Source of the DNA: Vibrio aquaticus
GTDB taxonomy: Bacteria; Pseudomonadota; Gammaproteobacteria; Enterobacterales; Vibrionaceae
Length of the DNA: 64,000 nt
Reading direction: 5' to 3'
NCBI RefSeq assembly: GCF_003970385.1
Contig: NZ_RXZH01000002.1
Coordinates: forward strand, 1 to 64,000
Part shown: positions 1-10,064 of the stretch, piece by piece
How positions within the stretch are numbered: the first letter of the stretch is position 1
How the letters are laid out: every line of letters starts with the position of its first letter
Position numbers and translations under genes: made by a program
The notes under the pieces: model-generated
Seen by the model: only the letters and a program-made list of their open reading frames with translations
Told to the model about the DNA's origin: nothing
Database searches by the model: none

Positions 1-1304
1 TAGAGCTCCCAGAATACAGTGAAGAAGAAGCGTTAGCCGATGCCTTTGCTGAACCTGACATGCCAGAGCCAGAGTTATCGCAACCTGAGCCGGTGGAAGC
101 GGAAGAGCCAGCGCTAGAGCTCGATGACCTAGAGCTCCCAGAATACAGCGAAGAAGAAGCGTTAGCCGATGCCTTTACTGAACCTGACATGCCAGAGCCA
201 GAGTTGTCACAGCCAGAGCAAGTTGAAGCGGAAGATCTCGCGCTAGAGTTGGATGACCTAGAGCTCCCAGAATACAGTGAAGAAGAAGCGTTAGCCGATG
301 CCTTTGCTGAACCTGACATGCCAGAGCCAGAGTTATCGCAACCTGAGCCGGTGGAAGCGGAAGAGCCAGCGCTAGAGCTCGATGACCTAGAGCTCCCAGA
401 ATACAGAGAAGAAGCGTTAGCCGATGCCTTTGCTGCACCTGAACTGGACATGCCAGAGCCTGAGTTAGCACAGCCAGAGCAGGTTGAAGCGGAAGAATCA
501 TCGCTAGAGCTCGATGACTTAGAACTACCTGAGTACAACGAGGAAGATCTGCTGGCTGATTTGGAATCTTCAACAGAAGATTTGCCCGAAGAAAGTGGTG
601 ACTTTGAGCTTGAACCGGTTGAACTGCCTAGCCTTGACGAACTACACACTGAACGTGCGCCTCAAGGTGAAGACTTAGCGCAGCTGCAAGACTATGATGA
701 AAGTGCTTTTGACGAGCTGCTGTCTGAAAGCGAGCAAAAGCCAGCGAGCTTCTCATTTGACGGACCGCTTGACGAGACTACTTCGGACAGCGCAGGGATG
801 GATATTGATGCCATGCTTGAAATTGGGGAAGACTGGAATGGTTTCAGTTTGTCCGATGAGCAGCAAGCACAGATCTCTGATGATATTCCAGAAGAAGATC
901 AAGCTGTCTGGTCGCAAGATAACTTGCCAGAACAGGCGCAAGTCTTGGATGAGAACTGGGAAGATCAGCCAAATCTAGACGAGTTCAATCCGCAGGCTAA
1001 CAAGTATCGAACGATTGATGAGTTGATGGCTGAAGTTGAGTCTGAAGAAGAGATGGCCGTAGAAGAAGAGCTTAAACTGGATGTCGGTCTTAATGACTTC
1101 CCTGATGTAATTGGGGACATTGGCGGAGGAATGGATGTTGACGCGAACTCTGAAGCTGCAGGCAAAATCGATCTGGCCAAAATCTACCTGGAAATGAATG
1201 ACGCGCAAGGCGCACGTAAATTACTGGAAGAGGCCGTTGTTGATGGTAATGACGAGATTCGTCGAGAAGCCAAAAATCTCATTGATCTTATCGACAAATC
1301 GTAA
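1..1304 (+). CDS. hubP: Polar landmark protein HubP/FimV, C-terminal part (5' end outside window)
   Basis: The reading frame is open from base 3 of the window, so the start lies upstream. The visible part is very acidic. It opens with tandem repeats of about 43 residues (129-bp period; equivalent Met codons at 60, 189, 318 and 450), each containing [10 protein letters not shown] and [10 protein letters not shown]. The last about 60 residues form the FimV C-terminal domain, with the segment [16 protein letters not shown] and a helical TPR-like end. In Vibrio, HubP is an inner-membrane, peptidoglycan-binding pole organiser that recruits ParA-type ATPases, FlhF and chemotaxis proteins; the LysM and membrane parts would be upstream. 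Its place before truA fits hubP. The fimV name used in other genera is equally valid. Confidence 0.88.
   Translation, partial: ELPEYSEEEALADAFAEPDMPEPELSQPEPVEAEEPALELDDLELPEYSEEEALADAFTEPDMPEPELSQPEQVEAEDLALELDDLELPEYSEEEALADAFAEPDMPEPELSQPEPVEAEEPALELDDLELPEYREEALADAFAAPELDMPEPELAQPEQVEAEESSLELDDLELPEYNEEDLLADLESSTEDLPEESGDFELEPVELPSLDELHTERAPQGEDLAQLQDYDESAFDELLSESEQKPASFSFDGPLDETTSDSAGMDIDAMLEIGEDWNGFSLSDEQQAQISDDIPEEDQAVWSQDNLPEQAQVLDENWEDQPNLDEFNPQANKYRTIDELMAEVESEEEMAVEEELKLDVGLNDFPDVIGDIGGGMDVDANSEAAGKIDLAKIYLEMNDAQGARKLLEEAVVDGNDEIRREAKNLIDLIDKS
3..575 (+). repeat. 129-bp in-frame tandem repeats in hubP
   Basis: At least four near-identical units with a 129-bp spacing (43 codons). 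The last unit has 132 bp because a small deletion (one Ser/Glu codon pair) and a small insertion altered it, and a further degenerate unit follows to about 575. The array continues out of the left edge. Units 1 and 3 are almost identical at the DNA level, which points to recent duplication or gene conversion. Confidence 0.9.
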
Positions 1305-1316
1305 GGTTTAATTCTA

Positions 1317-1345
1317 GAGGGGGCGGTTTAGCCCCCTTATTTTTT
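1317..1345 (+). terminator. Rho-independent terminator after hubP
   Basis: Stem GGGGGC (1319-1324) pairs with GCCCCC (1331-1336) around a 6-base loop, followed by TTATTTTTT. It lies 13 bp after the hubP stop codon and separates hubP from truA. Confidence 0.88.
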
Positions 1346-1393
1346 GGTATATACTTCCCGCCCCATTTTAGTCAATCCTGTGAGAACACCCTG

Positions 1394-2188
1394 ATGAGAA
1401 TTGCTTTAGGTATCGAATACAATGGTACTCAATACTATGGCTGGCAGCGCCAAAGAGACGTAAAGAGCGTTCAAGAGAATTTAGAACGTGCATTAAGTGT
1501 TGTCGCTAATCACCCCATCGAAGTTCAATGTGCAGGGCGCACAGACGCAGGCGTACACGGGACTGGGCAAGTCGTGCATTTTGATACCACCGCAACTCGT
1601 AAAATGGTCGCGTGGACGATGGGTGCTAATGCTAACTTGCCTGACGACATTGCTGTTCGTTGGGCTAAAGAAGTGCCAGAAGAATTCCATGCGCGATTCT
1701 CAGCGACTGCACGTCGCTACCGTTACATCATTTTTAACAGCGCACTACGCCCAGGCATCTTATCGTCTGGTGTGAGCCACTATCATGGTGAGCTGGACGA
1801 GAAAAAAATGCACCAAGCAGCGCAATACCTGCTGGGTGAAAATGACTTTACCTCGTTTCGAGCGACACATTGCCAATCGCGCAGCCCGTGGCGAAATATG
1901 ATGCACATTAACGTGACTCGTCATAACCAATATGTCGTGATTGATATCAAAGCCAACGCGTTCGTTCACCATATGGTACGAAACATCACCGGCAGCTTAA
2001 TTTGTGTGGGTCGTGGTGAAAAAGAACCTCAGTGGATCGCAGAGCTTCTAGCAGTGAAAGATCGTAAGTTAGCAGGAGCAACGGCGAAAGCTGAAGGACT
2101 CTACTTAGTCGACGTTGATTACCCGGCGGAATTCGAATTGCCAAGAGTGCCGATTGGGCCACTTTTTTTGCCAGACAACTTGAACTAA
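1394..2188 (+). CDS. truA: tRNA pseudouridine(38-40) synthase TruA
   Basis: 264 residues, the usual TruA length. TruA isomerises uridines 38, 39 and 40 in the anticodon arm of many tRNAs. The catalytic motif [11 protein letters not shown] is present with the nucleophilic aspartate at about residue 51, together with conserved RYRYIIFN and [11 protein letters not shown] segments. The ATG at 1394 is used because the N-terminus [20 protein letters not shown] matches the family. It stands alone between the hubP terminator and accD, the order known in vibrios. Confidence 0.96.
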   Translation: MRIALGIEYNGTQYYGWQRQRDVKSVQENLERALSVVANHPIEVQCAGRTDAGVHGTGQVVHFDTTATRKMVAWTMGANANLPDDIAVRWAKEVPEEFHARFSATARRYRYIIFNSALRPGILSSGVSHYHGELDEKKMHQAAQYLLGENDFTSFRATHCQSRSPWRNMMHINVTRHNQYVVIDIKANAFVHHMVRNITGSLICVGRGEKEPQWIAELLAVKDRKLAGATAKAEGLYLVDVDYPAEFELPRVPIGPLFLPDNLN

Positions 2189-2363
2189 ACCGTGGTAAAT
2201 TGTCGAAATAATCAGACTCTTAGTGCGTGAGAGATCTATTCAGAAAATAGGTACAACCAGTTTTTTGTCTACACTTGGCATTTAATATGCTTTAATCCTC
2301 ACGCGTAAATTCAGAATTTGTATCCTTCGCATTGCGCGCGGGAATAGAGAGAAAAGGTCTTCC

Positions 2364-3290
2364 ATGAGTTGGCTTGAAAAGATTTTAGAAAAAAGCAACA
2401 TCGTAAGCTCACGTAAAGCGTCTATCCCTGAGGGTGTATGGACTAAATGTACTTCTTGTGAGCAGGTGCTTTACCACGCTGAACTAGAGCGTAACCTAGA
2501 AGTATGTCCGAAATGTGACCATCACATGCGAATGAAGGCGCGTCGTCGTCTAGAAACATTCCTTGATGAAAACAATCGTGTAGAAATTGCAAATGAACTT
2601 GAGCCACAAGATAAGCTGAAGTTTAAAGATTCTAAGAAATACAAAGACCGTATTTCTGCTGCTCAAAAGAGTAGTGGTGAGAAAGATGCATTGGTCGTAA
2701 TGAAAGGTGAGCTGTTAGGTCAGCCTATCGTTGCTTGTGCATTTGACTTCACATTCATGGGTGGTTCAATGGGTTCTGTTGTTGGTGCGCGTTTCGTTCG
2801 TGCAGCAGAAGCCGCAATGGAAGCAAACTGTGGTCTAGTGTGTTTTTCTGCAAGTGGTGGTGCTCGTATGCAAGAGGCGTTGATGTCTCTAATGCAAATG
2901 GCAAAAACCAGTGCAGCGCTAGAGCGTATGTCAGCGAAAGGCCTACCGTTTATCTCAGTTATGACAGACCCAACAATGGGCGGTGTTTCTGCGAGTCTAG
3001 CAATGCTTGGCGACATCAATATTGGTGAACCAAAAGCGTTGATCGGTTTTGCTGGCCGTCGTGTTATCGAGCAAACGGTACGTGAAGATTTACCAGAAGG
3101 CTTCCAACGCAGTGAGTTCTTATTAGACCACGGCGCGATCGATATGATCGTTGACCGTCGCGAAATGCGCCAGCGTATTGGTAGCTTGATGGCGAAGATG
3201 AACAATAAACCATCACCTTTAGTGGTTTCAGTCGACGATTCGCCAAATGAAGCTGCTTATTCTGTACCAGAAGCAGACGAAAAAGGGTAA
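2364..3290 (+). CDS. accD: Acetyl-CoA carboxylase, carboxyltransferase beta subunit
   Basis: 308 residues. AccD pairs with AccA to transfer the carboxyl group from biotin on AccB to acetyl-CoA, giving malonyl-CoA for fatty acid synthesis. The N-terminal zinc ribbon is visible as [16 protein letters not shown] followed by CPKCDHH (four cysteines), then the crotonase-like carboxyltransferase domain with [11 protein letters not shown] and [16 protein letters not shown] precedes the ATG. The 175-bp gap upstream has no terminator and probably carries its promoter. folC follows after 44 bp, as in many gammaproteobacteria. Confidence 0.97.
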   Translation: MSWLEKILEKSNIVSSRKASIPEGVWTKCTSCEQVLYHAELERNLEVCPKCDHHMRMKARRRLETFLDENNRVEIANELEPQDKLKFKDSKKYKDRISAAQKSSGEKDALVVMKGELLGQPIVACAFDFTFMGGSMGSVVGARFVRAAEAAMEANCGLVCFSASGGARMQEALMSLMQMAKTSAALERMSAKGLPFISVMTDPTMGGVSASLAMLGDINIGEPKALIGFAGRRVIEQTVREDLPEGFQRSEFLLDHGAIDMIVDRREMRQRIGSLMAKMNNKPSPLVVSVDDSPNEAAYSVPEADEKG

Positions 3291-3334
3291 AGTAACTCAC
3301 TAACAGGCAACCACAATTCATTGGTTTAAGTTAG

Positions 3335-4600
3335 ATGAGTCAAACCCAAATTCCTCAAGCCACATCTCCACTCGCGATGTGGCTTGATTATTTAACCAAC
3401 ATCCACACTTCTGCGATCGATCTTGGTCTTGATCGTGTCCAAGCTGTCGCTAAGTCAGCAAACCTCACCAAACCTGCACCTACCGTCATCACCGTTGCTG
3501 GTACCAATGGCAAAGGCTCGACGTGCGCTTTAATGGAAGCGATTTTACTCGATGCAGGCTATTCAGTTGGTGTTTACAGCTCTCCTCATCTTATTCGCTA
3601 CAACGAGCGTGTAAGAGTCAATGGTCAAGATCTTCCAGATGAAAAGCACACCGAAGCCTTCGATTTTATCGAGAAGCAACGTGGTGATATTACCTTAAGC
3701 TTTTTTGAGTACGGTACGCTTGCGGCGTTGCGATTATTCCAAACTGAAAAAGTCGATGTCGTGTTGTTAGAAGTGGGCTTAGGTGGCCGCTTAGATGCAA
3801 CAAACGTGGTTGATCATGATGTATCGGTTATTACGAGTCTAGCGATTGATCATGTTGATTGGCTAGGCGATGACATCAATGTTATCGGCTTTGAAAAAGC
3901 GGGCATCTATCGCTCTAATCGACCTGCGATTTGTGGTCAGCCAAAAGCGCCATCTACAGTCGCGGCGCACGCTGATGACATTGGTGCAGAGCTGTTCCAA
4001 GTCGAGATTCAATACAACTATGAGCAAGTCAGTGATCAAAGTTGGCGTTGGACGCACGGTTCTTATGAGCTAGAAGATCTTCCCGTTCCGGGCTTACCTC
4101 TACAAAACGCAGCGACTGCATTAATGGCATTAGCGACCTCTAACCTAGATATTACAGACATTAATATCGTGAAAGGGCTAGAGAATGCGACGCTCCCAGG
4201 GCGTATGCAGGTATTAAACGACAAGCCAACCATTCTCCTTGATGTTGCCCACAACCCTCATTCTGCAGAGTACCTTGTAGAGCGTGTTGCTAAGCAATAC
4301 CCAAATCAATCGATTCATACGGTTGTCGCTATGCTCCACGACAAAGACATTCAAGCCACACTTGAAGTGTTAGCCCCTGTGGCTTCCAATTGGTATCCAG
4401 CGTCACTGTCAGGCCCTCGAGCGGCGAAAGCAGAAGAGTTATGCCAATACCTGCCTAAAGCAACACAGCAGTTCTCAACGCCTATCCGTGCTTTTGAATC
4501 TGCAATGACAAACGCAAATGAAGAAGATGTCATCCTAGTCGTCGGCTCTTTCCATACCGTAGGCGAAGTGTTAGAGCATTGGCAAAAGAAAGGAGCGTAA
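3335..4600 (+). CDS. folC: Bifunctional folylpolyglutamate/dihydrofolate synthase
   Basis: 421 residues. FolC joins glutamate to dihydropteroate and adds further gamma-glutamates to folates, using ATP. The Mur-ligase type P-loop GTNGKGSTCALMEAIL is near residue 55, and VLLEVGLGGRLDATN, ITSLAIDHVDWLG and LLDVAHNPHSAEY are the other family signatures. The stop codon directly abuts the ATG of dedD, so the two are probably cotranscribed. Confidence 0.96.
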   Translation: MSQTQIPQATSPLAMWLDYLTNIHTSAIDLGLDRVQAVAKSANLTKPAPTVITVAGTNGKGSTCALMEAILLDAGYSVGVYSSPHLIRYNERVRVNGQDLPDEKHTEAFDFIEKQRGDITLSFFEYGTLAALRLFQTEKVDVVLLEVGLGGRLDATNVVDHDVSVITSLAIDHVDWLGDDINVIGFEKAGIYRSNRPAICGQPKAPSTVAAHADDIGAELFQVEIQYNYEQVSDQSWRWTHGSYELEDLPVPGLPLQNAATALMALATSNLDITDINIVKGLENATLPGRMQVLNDKPTILLDVAHNPHSAEYLVERVAKQYPNQSIHTVVAMLHDKDIQATLEVLAPVASNWYPASLSGPRAAKAEELCQYLPKATQQFSTPIRAFESAMTNANEEDVILVVGSFHTVGEVLEHWQKKGA

Positions 4601-5137
4601 ATGGCCAGTAAATTTCAAAACCGTTTAGTGGGTACCATCATCTTAGTGGCGATAGGCGTGATCGTACTGCCGGATGTGTTAGATGGTAAGAAAACGCACT
4701 ATAAAGAAGAGATTGCGAGTATCCCCTTAAAACCTGAACTCGACAGTGAGCTCGAAAGTTTCGAGGTGATGGATCCTGTTGATGATTCACACAGTCTACC
4801 GGATACGCCAGTTGCAGTGACCGAATACGGTGATTCTTCAGAGGACGACAAACCATTACCAGTGGTGGTGAAAGAAGTCCCAGAAAGAAATGAATACCAA
4901 GATTCTGGTTGGATTGTGCAGTTGATGGCATTAAAGAATGCAGACAATGCAAAAAATCTGGTTAATGACTTACAAAAACGAGGTTATCAGGCTCATACCA
5001 AACCCGAGAATGGTTTTACCCGTGTAATTATTGGTCCGGATGTATCGAAGAGTAAATTGGAACGCCAGATTATTGAATTAGAAAAAATCACCGGCTCAAA
5101 AGGCCAATTGCTCAAATTTAAACCACTAAACCCATAA
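4601..5137 (+). CDS. dedD: SPOR-domain cell division protein DedD
   Basis: 178 residues. One N-terminal membrane helix (LVGTIILVAIGVIVLPDVL, about residues 8-26) is followed by an acidic periplasmic linker and a C-terminal SPOR domain from about residue 100 (GWIVQLMALKNADNAKNLV to the end). SPOR domains bind septal peptidoglycan with denuded glycan strands. AAGGAG lies just before the ATG, inside the end of folC. The accD-folC-dedD-cvpA-purF order matches the enteric arrangement and supports the name. Confidence 0.88.
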   Translation: MASKFQNRLVGTIILVAIGVIVLPDVLDGKKTHYKEEIASIPLKPELDSELESFEVMDPVDDSHSLPDTPVAVTEYGDSSEDDKPLPVVVKEVPERNEYQDSGWIVQLMALKNADNAKNLVNDLQKRGYQAHTKPENGFTRVIIGPDVSKSKLERQIIELEKITGSKGQLLKFKPLNP

Positions 5138-5151
5138 GAAAACGTTTGCGT
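5136..5151 (+). promoter_or_regulatory. PurR-like operator before cvpA-purF
   Basis: The 16 bases match the palindromic purine repressor consensus ACGCAAACGTTTGCGT at 14 positions, including the entire right half and the central CG. The site overlaps the dedD stop codon and sits just upstream of a TAAAAT -10-like element at 5167-5172. PurR with hypoxanthine or guanine represses cvpA-purF in enterics, so the same logic is inferred here. Confidence 0.75.
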
Positions 5152-5200
5152 CAGCGTTTTTTCTGTTAAAATGCGCGCCAACTTAAGATGTAAGTACAGA

Positions 5201-5692
5201 ATGAATACATTAGATATCGTCATTTTAGGTGTGATCGGGCTCTCTGCTTTGATCAGTTTAGTTCGCGGTTTCGCGAAAGAAGCATTGTCATTAGTGATTT
5301 GGTTTGGGGCATTTTTTATTGCCAGCCAGTACTACGCAAAACTCGCGGTGTACTTTTCCAATATCCAAGATGAAATGATTCGTAACGGAGCAGCGATAGC
5401 GGCCTTGTTTATTGCCACACTGGTTGTTGGTGCCATCGTTAACTATGTGATTGGCCAACTCGTGCAAAAAACAGGTTTGTCAGGAACAGACCGAGTACTG
5501 GGTATCGTCTTCGGAGGGCTACGTGGAGTCCTTATTGTTTCTGCCGCACTATTTTTTATGGATGCGTTTACATCGTTTCCTGAATCACAGTGGTGGAAAG
5601 GTTCGCAATTGGTACCGGAATTTAGCCGTGTTATTGCCCCTTTCTTCGAACACTTACAAGCAACATCTAGTTTCTTATCTGGCGCGCTCTAA
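5201..5692 (+). CDS. cvpA: CvpA family inner membrane protein
   Basis: 163 residues from the ATG at 5201; an upstream in-frame ATG at 5171 would add ten residues but lies next to the predicted promoter, so the shorter form is preferred. The N-terminus MNTLDIVILGVIGLSALISL and the following hydrophobic segments give about four membrane helices, and the RGFAKEAL motif after helix 1 is typical. CvpA was named for colicin V production and is now linked to envelope and bile stress tolerance. It is cotranscribed with purF. Confidence 0.93.
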   Translation: MNTLDIVILGVIGLSALISLVRGFAKEALSLVIWFGAFFIASQYYAKLAVYFSNIQDEMIRNGAAIAALFIATLVVGAIVNYVIGQLVQKTGLSGTDRVLGIVFGGLRGVLIVSAALFFMDAFTSFPESQWWKGSQLVPEFSRVIAPFFEHLQATSSFLSGAL

Positions 5693-5727
5693 CGCGCCAG
5701 TCATTGTCTAAAATCGAGGGTTAAGAC

Positions 5728-7242
5728 ATGTGTGGTATTGTTGGAATCGTGGGCACTTCGCCTGTAAACCAGTCTATCTATGATGCATTGACGGTATTGC
5801 AGCACCGTGGCCAAGATGCTGCGGGTATTTGTACCATAGAAAGCAATCGTTTCCGTCTGCGTAAGGCGAACGGTTTGGTTAAGGATGTGTTCGAAGCAAA
5901 ACACATGCAGCGCCTACAAGGTACAGTCGGAATTGGTCATGTTCGCTACCCAACAGCGGGTAGCTCAAGTGCTTCTGAAGCGCAACCTTTCTACGTAAAC
6001 TCTCCATTCGGTATTACACTTGCTCACAACGGTAACCTAACCAACGCGGCAGAAGTTCGAGAGAAACTGTTCGAAAAAGATCGCCGCCACGTTAATACAA
6101 CGTCTGACTCTGAAGTCTTATTAAATGTACTTGCTCACGAAATTGACACAGTCAAAGGCAATGTCAATGCAGATGATGTATTCCGCGCTGTAACCAATGT
6201 TCATCGTGCAATCAAAGGCGCTTACGCCGTGACCGCGATGATCATCGGTCATGGCATGGTTGCGTTCCGCGATCCTAATGGCATTCGCCCTCTATGCCTA
6301 GGTAAGCGTGAAATCAATGGTGCGACTGAGTACATGGTGGCGTCTGAGTCAGTAGCATTGGATGCAGTTGGCTTTGACTTTGTCCGCGATGTTGCGCCTG
6401 GTGAGGCAATCTATGCGACATTCGATGGCCAGCTGCATACTAAGCAGTGTGCTGATAACCCTGTATTGAACCCTTGTATTTTTGAGTTTGTTTACTTTGC
6501 TCGCCCTGACTCTTTCATTGATAAAGTCTCGGTCTACAGTGCTCGTGTAGAGATGGGCAAAAAGCTGGGTGACCGCATTCGTGATGAGTTTAGTCATCTG
6601 GATATTGATGTGGTTATCCCAATTCCAGAAACTTCATGTGATATCGCACTGCAAATTGCTCAGGCGATTGATAAGCCATACCGCCAAGGTTTCGTAAAAA
6701 ACCGCTATGTTGGTCGCACGTTCATCATGCCGGGTCAGCAGCAGCGTAAGAAGTCGGTTCGCCGTAAGCTCAATGCGATTCGTTCAGAATTCAAAGATAA
6801 GAACGTTCTTTTGGTTGACGACTCAATCGTCCGCGGTACCACATCAGAACAGATCATTGAAATGGCGCGCGACTCTGGTGCAAACAAAGTGTTTATGGTC
6901 TCTGCAGCACCCGAAATCCGTTTCCCGAACGTTTACGGTATCGATATGCCAAGTGCGAGTGAGCTCATTGCCCACGGCCGTGATAACGACGCCATCTGTA
7001 AGCAGATTGGTGCTGATGAACTGATTTTCCAAACACTCGAAGATTTGGTTGATGCGGTAGGTGTCGGTAATTCAGATATCGCTAAGTTTGAAGCGTCGGT
7101 ATTTAACGGTGAATACGTAACGGGTGATATCGACCAGAAGTATCTAGAGTTTCTTGAGTCTCTGCGCAGTGATGATGCGAAAGTTCAACGTGAGATTCAG
7201 CAAGACCTCGCTAACTTAGAGCTGCATAACGAAGGTGCGTAA
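5728..7242 (+). CDS. purF: Amidophosphoribosyltransferase PurF
   Basis: 504 residues. PurF catalyses the first committed step of purine synthesis, forming phosphoribosylamine from PRPP and glutamine. The N-terminal Ntn glutaminase begins MCGIVGIVG, with Cys2 becoming the N-terminal nucleophile after Met removal. The C-terminal PRPP-binding motif [12 protein letters not shown] lies at about residue 368. The 35-bp gap to cvpA and the shared PurR-like site indicate one operon. Confidence 0.97.
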   Translation: MCGIVGIVGTSPVNQSIYDALTVLQHRGQDAAGICTIESNRFRLRKANGLVKDVFEAKHMQRLQGTVGIGHVRYPTAGSSSASEAQPFYVNSPFGITLAHNGNLTNAAEVREKLFEKDRRHVNTTSDSEVLLNVLAHEIDTVKGNVNADDVFRAVTNVHRAIKGAYAVTAMIIGHGMVAFRDPNGIRPLCLGKREINGATEYMVASESVALDAVGFDFVRDVAPGEAIYATFDGQLHTKQCADNPVLNPCIFEFVYFARPDSFIDKVSVYSARVEMGKKLGDRIRDEFSHLDIDVVIPIPETSCDIALQIAQAIDKPYRQGFVKNRYVGRTFIMPGQQQRKKSVRRKLNAIRSEFKDKNVLLVDDSIVRGTTSEQIIEMARDSGANKVFMVSAAPEIRFPNVYGIDMPSASELIAHGRDNDAICKQIGADELIFQTLEDLVDAVGVGNSDIAKFEASVFNGEYVTGDIDQKYLEFLESLRSDDAKVQREIQQDLANLELHNEGA

Positions 7243-7261
7243 GCGCTGACTATCAAGTATG

Positions 7262-7296
7262 AAAAAGCCGATGTGAAAACATCGGCTTTTTTAATT
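7262..7296. terminator. Bidirectional terminator between purF and znuB
   Basis: Inverted repeat AAAAAGCCGATGT / ACATCGGCTTTTT around a GAAA loop, with T-rich tails on both strands. It serves purF on the plus strand and znuB on the minus strand, which converge here. Confidence 0.88.
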
Positions 7297-7318
7297 TTGG
7301 CGTTTTTAATGGAACTTA

Positions 7319-8104
7319 TTAGCTCTTAACGCGATGTAGCTGACTGAGCATAAACATAGCGGTTGCACTGATAACGACCGATGGCCCTGCCGGCGTGTCG
7401 TAATGCCATGACATGGAGAGCCCAAGCAGAACGGCAATACCACCAATCAAAGAAGCAAGCATTGCCATTTGTTCAGGTGCATGAGCAAATCGGCGAGCCG
7501 TTGCCGCAGGAATAATAAGCAGTGATGTCATGATCAGTGCTCCCACAAATTTCATACCAATGGCAATCACTAAGCCGACCATCAACATTAAAACCAGTCG
7601 CATTAGGTCAACGTTATGGCCCTCAACCGCAGCAAGATCTTCATTGACCGTTGTGGAGAGTAATGAACGCCAGAAGATACCTAATACTGATGCAACAACA
7701 AGAACGCCGCCGTAGATATAAATAAGGTCTTCAGGCGTGACTGCCAGTAAGTCACCAAATAGATAGCTCATTAAGTCGATTCGGACGTTGTCTAAAAAGC
7801 TCACGGCAACCAGGCCGAGTGACAACGCACTGTGAGCGAGAATACCCAGTAAAGTATCGGTCGCGACCAATTGCTGTTTCTGTAACGTTACGAGGATAAC
7901 GGCTAAAGCCAAACAGCAGATTGTGAGGGCCAAATAGAGGTTCACATCGAGTAAGAAGCCTAATGCTAACCCCATCAAAGATGCATGAGCCAGGGTGTCG
8001 CCAAAATAGGCCATGCGGCGCCATACAACGAAAGAGCCAAGAGGTCCTGCGATAAGAGCGATACCGAGGCCAGCAAGAATAGATGGTAATAAAAACTCAA
8101 TCAT
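7319..8104 (-). CDS. znuB: Zinc ABC transporter permease ZnuB
   Basis: 261 residues from the ATG at 8104, which begins [20 protein letters not shown] as in the family; the longer frame back to 8146 runs into znuC and is not needed. Multiple membrane helices of the ABC-3 metal permease family are visible, with [17 protein letters not shown] as the conserved cytoplasmic loop. The start overlaps the znuC stop by 8 bp, indicating translational coupling. It forms the inner-membrane channel of the high-affinity zinc importer with ZnuC and ZnuA. Confidence 0.95.
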   Translation of the reverse strand: MIEFLLPSILAGLGIALIAGPLGSFVVWRRMAYFGDTLAHASLMGLALGFLLDVNLYLALTICCLALAVILVTLQKQQLVATDTLLGILAHSALSLGLVAVSFLDNVRIDLMSYLFGDLLAVTPEDLIYIYGGVLVVASVLGIFWRSLLSTTVNEDLAAVEGHNVDLMRLVLMLMVGLVIAIGMKFVGALIMTSLLIIPAATARRFAHAPEQMAMLASLIGGIAVLLGLSMSWHYDTPAGPSVVISATAMFMLSQLHRVKS

Positions 8105-8882
8105 GATGATGACCGTGAGAATGATGAGAACATTGTGAGCTGTCACCGGAGACAGGTTGCCCGGCTAAATCATGGTGATGATGATCGTGCTGGTGGTGGT
8201 AGAAAGCAAGTGATTGATGGTTCGCATGACCAAACAAGGCAATATATTTAGGATGTTGAGCAATATCTGCGGGTGCACCTGAACAACAAATATGATGATG
8301 TAAACAGATCACATCATCGGTTTTTGCCATAACCAAATGCAAATCATGAGACACCATAAATACCGCACAATTGAATCGGTGACGAATCGTATCGATCAGT
8401 TCATAGAGATCGATTTGCCCTTGAACATCCACACCTTGAGCGGGTTCATCAAGTACCAAGAGATCTGGACGTTGCAGTAGGGCGCGGGCAAGTAAGACGC
8501 GCTGGTTTTCTCCACCAGAGAGGGAGTGCATATTGTTTTTGAGTAAATGCTGCGCGCCAACAAGCGTCAAGGCTTCATTAAGCTCTTGTTGGCTGAATTT
8601 TCCGGCAAGTCGTAAAAAGCGCTCAACGCTCAAAGGCAAGGAGTCATTGAGTTTCAGCTTTTGCGGTACGTAGCCAGTCTTAAGGCCCTTGGTTTTTATT
8701 AATTTGCCTGAATAGCGGCGCTGAAGCCCTAACAACACTTTGACTAGTGTTGATTTACCTGCGCCATTGGGGCCGATTAACGTTGTTATTTTACCTCGTT
8801 CGAGGCGTAGACTAACCTTGTCGAGAACGTTGCGTTCGTCAAACTGAACACAGATATCATTTAATTCGACCAGTGCCGACAT
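8097..8882 (-). CDS. znuC: Zinc ABC transporter ATPase ZnuC
   Basis: 261 residues. Walker [13 protein letters not shown], signature [17 protein letters not shown] and Walker [13 protein letters not shown] are all intact. The last about 40 residues are rich in His and Asp (runs such as HHQHDHHHH and HHSHGHHHD), which may bind zinc, and make it longer than enteric ZnuC. It is divergent from znuA with a Zur-like site between, so zinc excess should shut off both arms. Confidence 0.95.
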   Translation of the reverse strand: MSALVELNDICVQFDERNVLDKVSLRLERGKITTLIGPNGAGKSTLVKVLLGLQRRYSGKLIKTKGLKTGYVPQKLKLNDSLPLSVERFLRLAGKFSQQELNEALTLVGAQHLLKNNMHSLSGGENQRVLLARALLQRPDLLVLDEPAQGVDVQGQIDLYELIDTIRHRFNCAVFMVSHDLHLVMAKTDDVICLHHHICCSGAPADIAQHPKYIALFGHANHQSLAFYHHQHDHHHHDLAGQPVSGDSSQCSHHSHGHHHD

Positions 8883-8907
8883 GAATGGAACTCATTTGCA
8901 ATTGAAT

Positions 8908-8926
8908 ATTGTTATAATGTAACATT
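8908..8926. promoter_or_regulatory. Zur-like operator in the znuC-znuA intergenic region
   Basis: Core TGTTATAATGTAACA (8910-8924) is an almost perfect palindrome matching the gammaproteobacterial Zur consensus (GTTATANTATAAC type). It lies in the 81-bp gap between divergent znuC and znuA, where Zur-Zn is known to repress both promoters. Confidence 0.78.
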
Positions 8927-8963
8927 TGTTGGTCCGTTAAACCAGAGAGTAATCTATTTCGTT

Positions 8964-9842
8964 ATGAAACGTTTTATTTTTGCGTGTGCGCTAACCATGA
9001 TGGGCAGCGCGTTTGCCCAAGCTTCAACCATTTTAACTTCAATCAAACCCATTCAACTGATTACTCTAGAGCTAACACAAGGTATCAGTGAGCCCGGTGT
9101 GTTGCTCGAATCTAACACGTCCCCTCATGACTATGCGCTTAAACCATCCGATGTAAAGCGTGTGCGTAACGCGGATCTGGTGATTTGGTTTGGTGATGAT
9201 CTCGAACCTTTCCTGTCTAAAATCTTACATGAGCAATCGAATGTACTGACCCTTAGTGAAATCGAAGGATTGGCCCTGAGAGAATTTGGCGGTGAGCACG
9301 AGCATCATGATGGTCATGATCATGGCAGCCACGACCCGCATTTCTGGCTAGGTTACCAACCAACCTTGCAAGTGGCACAAACGATCACACAGCAGCTACA
9401 ACAGATTGACTCTGAAAATGCTAAGCAGTACCAAGCAAACTTAACACAGTTTGAGTCTCAGCTTGCCGCGCAGCAAGAAGCGTTCAAAACCCAACTCGCG
9501 CCAGTGTCTGAGGCGGGTTACTACGTATTCCATGATGCTTATGGCTATTTTGAGCAAGACTTCCCTTTGAATCACTTAGGATATTTTACTGTAAGCCCAG
9601 ATAGAAAACCGGGGGCGAAAACATTGATTTCAATCCGTAAAGCCCTTGCTAACCAAGATGCAAAATGTGTTTTCTCAGAGCCTCAGTTTACACCAGCCGT
9701 TGTGCAGTCTGTGGTCCGAGGCAGTGATGCCAACACTGATGTCTTAGATCCAATTGGATCGGATGTGAAGGTTGAGCAAGGTGGATACTTCCAACTAAAG
9801 CAGAACTTAGCAGACAGCTTTAGCCGTTGTTTAAGCCAGTAG
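8964..9842 (+). CDS. znuA: Periplasmic zinc-binding protein ZnuA
   Basis: 292 residues. The signal peptide is MKRFIFACALTMMGSAFAQA. Conserved metal ligands are seen in NTSPHDYALKPSD, DPHFWLGY and VFHDAYGYFE. The charged loop EHEHHDGHDHGSHD at about residues 113-126 is the His-rich zinc loop typical of ZnuA. It delivers Zn(II) to ZnuB/ZnuC. The gene is monocistronic, divergent from znuCB. Confidence 0.96.
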   Translation: MKRFIFACALTMMGSAFAQASTILTSIKPIQLITLELTQGISEPGVLLESNTSPHDYALKPSDVKRVRNADLVIWFGDDLEPFLSKILHEQSNVLTLSEIEGLALREFGGEHEHHDGHDHGSHDPHFWLGYQPTLQVAQTITQQLQQIDSENAKQYQANLTQFESQLAAQQEAFKTQLAPVSEAGYYVFHDAYGYFEQDFPLNHLGYFTVSPDRKPGAKTLISIRKALANQDAKCVFSEPQFTPAVVQSVVRGSDANTDVLDPIGSDVKVEQGGYFQLKQNLADSFSRCLSQ

Positions 9843-9875
9843 TGTCTGTTGGCTTAAATCATCGTTGAAATTGTG

Positions 9876-9900
9876 AGCTAAAGGCACTTTTCCTTTAGCT
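9876..9900 (+). terminator. Possible weak terminator hairpin after znuA
   Basis: Nine-base perfect stem AGCTAAAGG / CCTTTAGCT with a CACTTTT loop, 33 bp after the znuA stop. There is no T tract after it, so it may be only an mRNA 3' end stabiliser. Confidence 0.35.
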
Positions 9901-10064
9901 TACGATTCGACTTGTGAGGCCCTTTAAAAAGTCATCAATAATTCCCTGCTGTGACTTGTTAATCTGTCGAATTCCTAGATAATTATTATCACAAAATAAT
10001 AAGCGTGATGATTACAATGGTAGGCCTCTATAGGTTTACTTTTTGCTGCTAGGGATTTAAGCCA

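Noticed and set aside
175..573. Minus-strand 132-residue frame opposite hubP
   Set aside because: It is a shadow of the acidic repeat; its own repeats mirror those of hubP and it lacks start signals.
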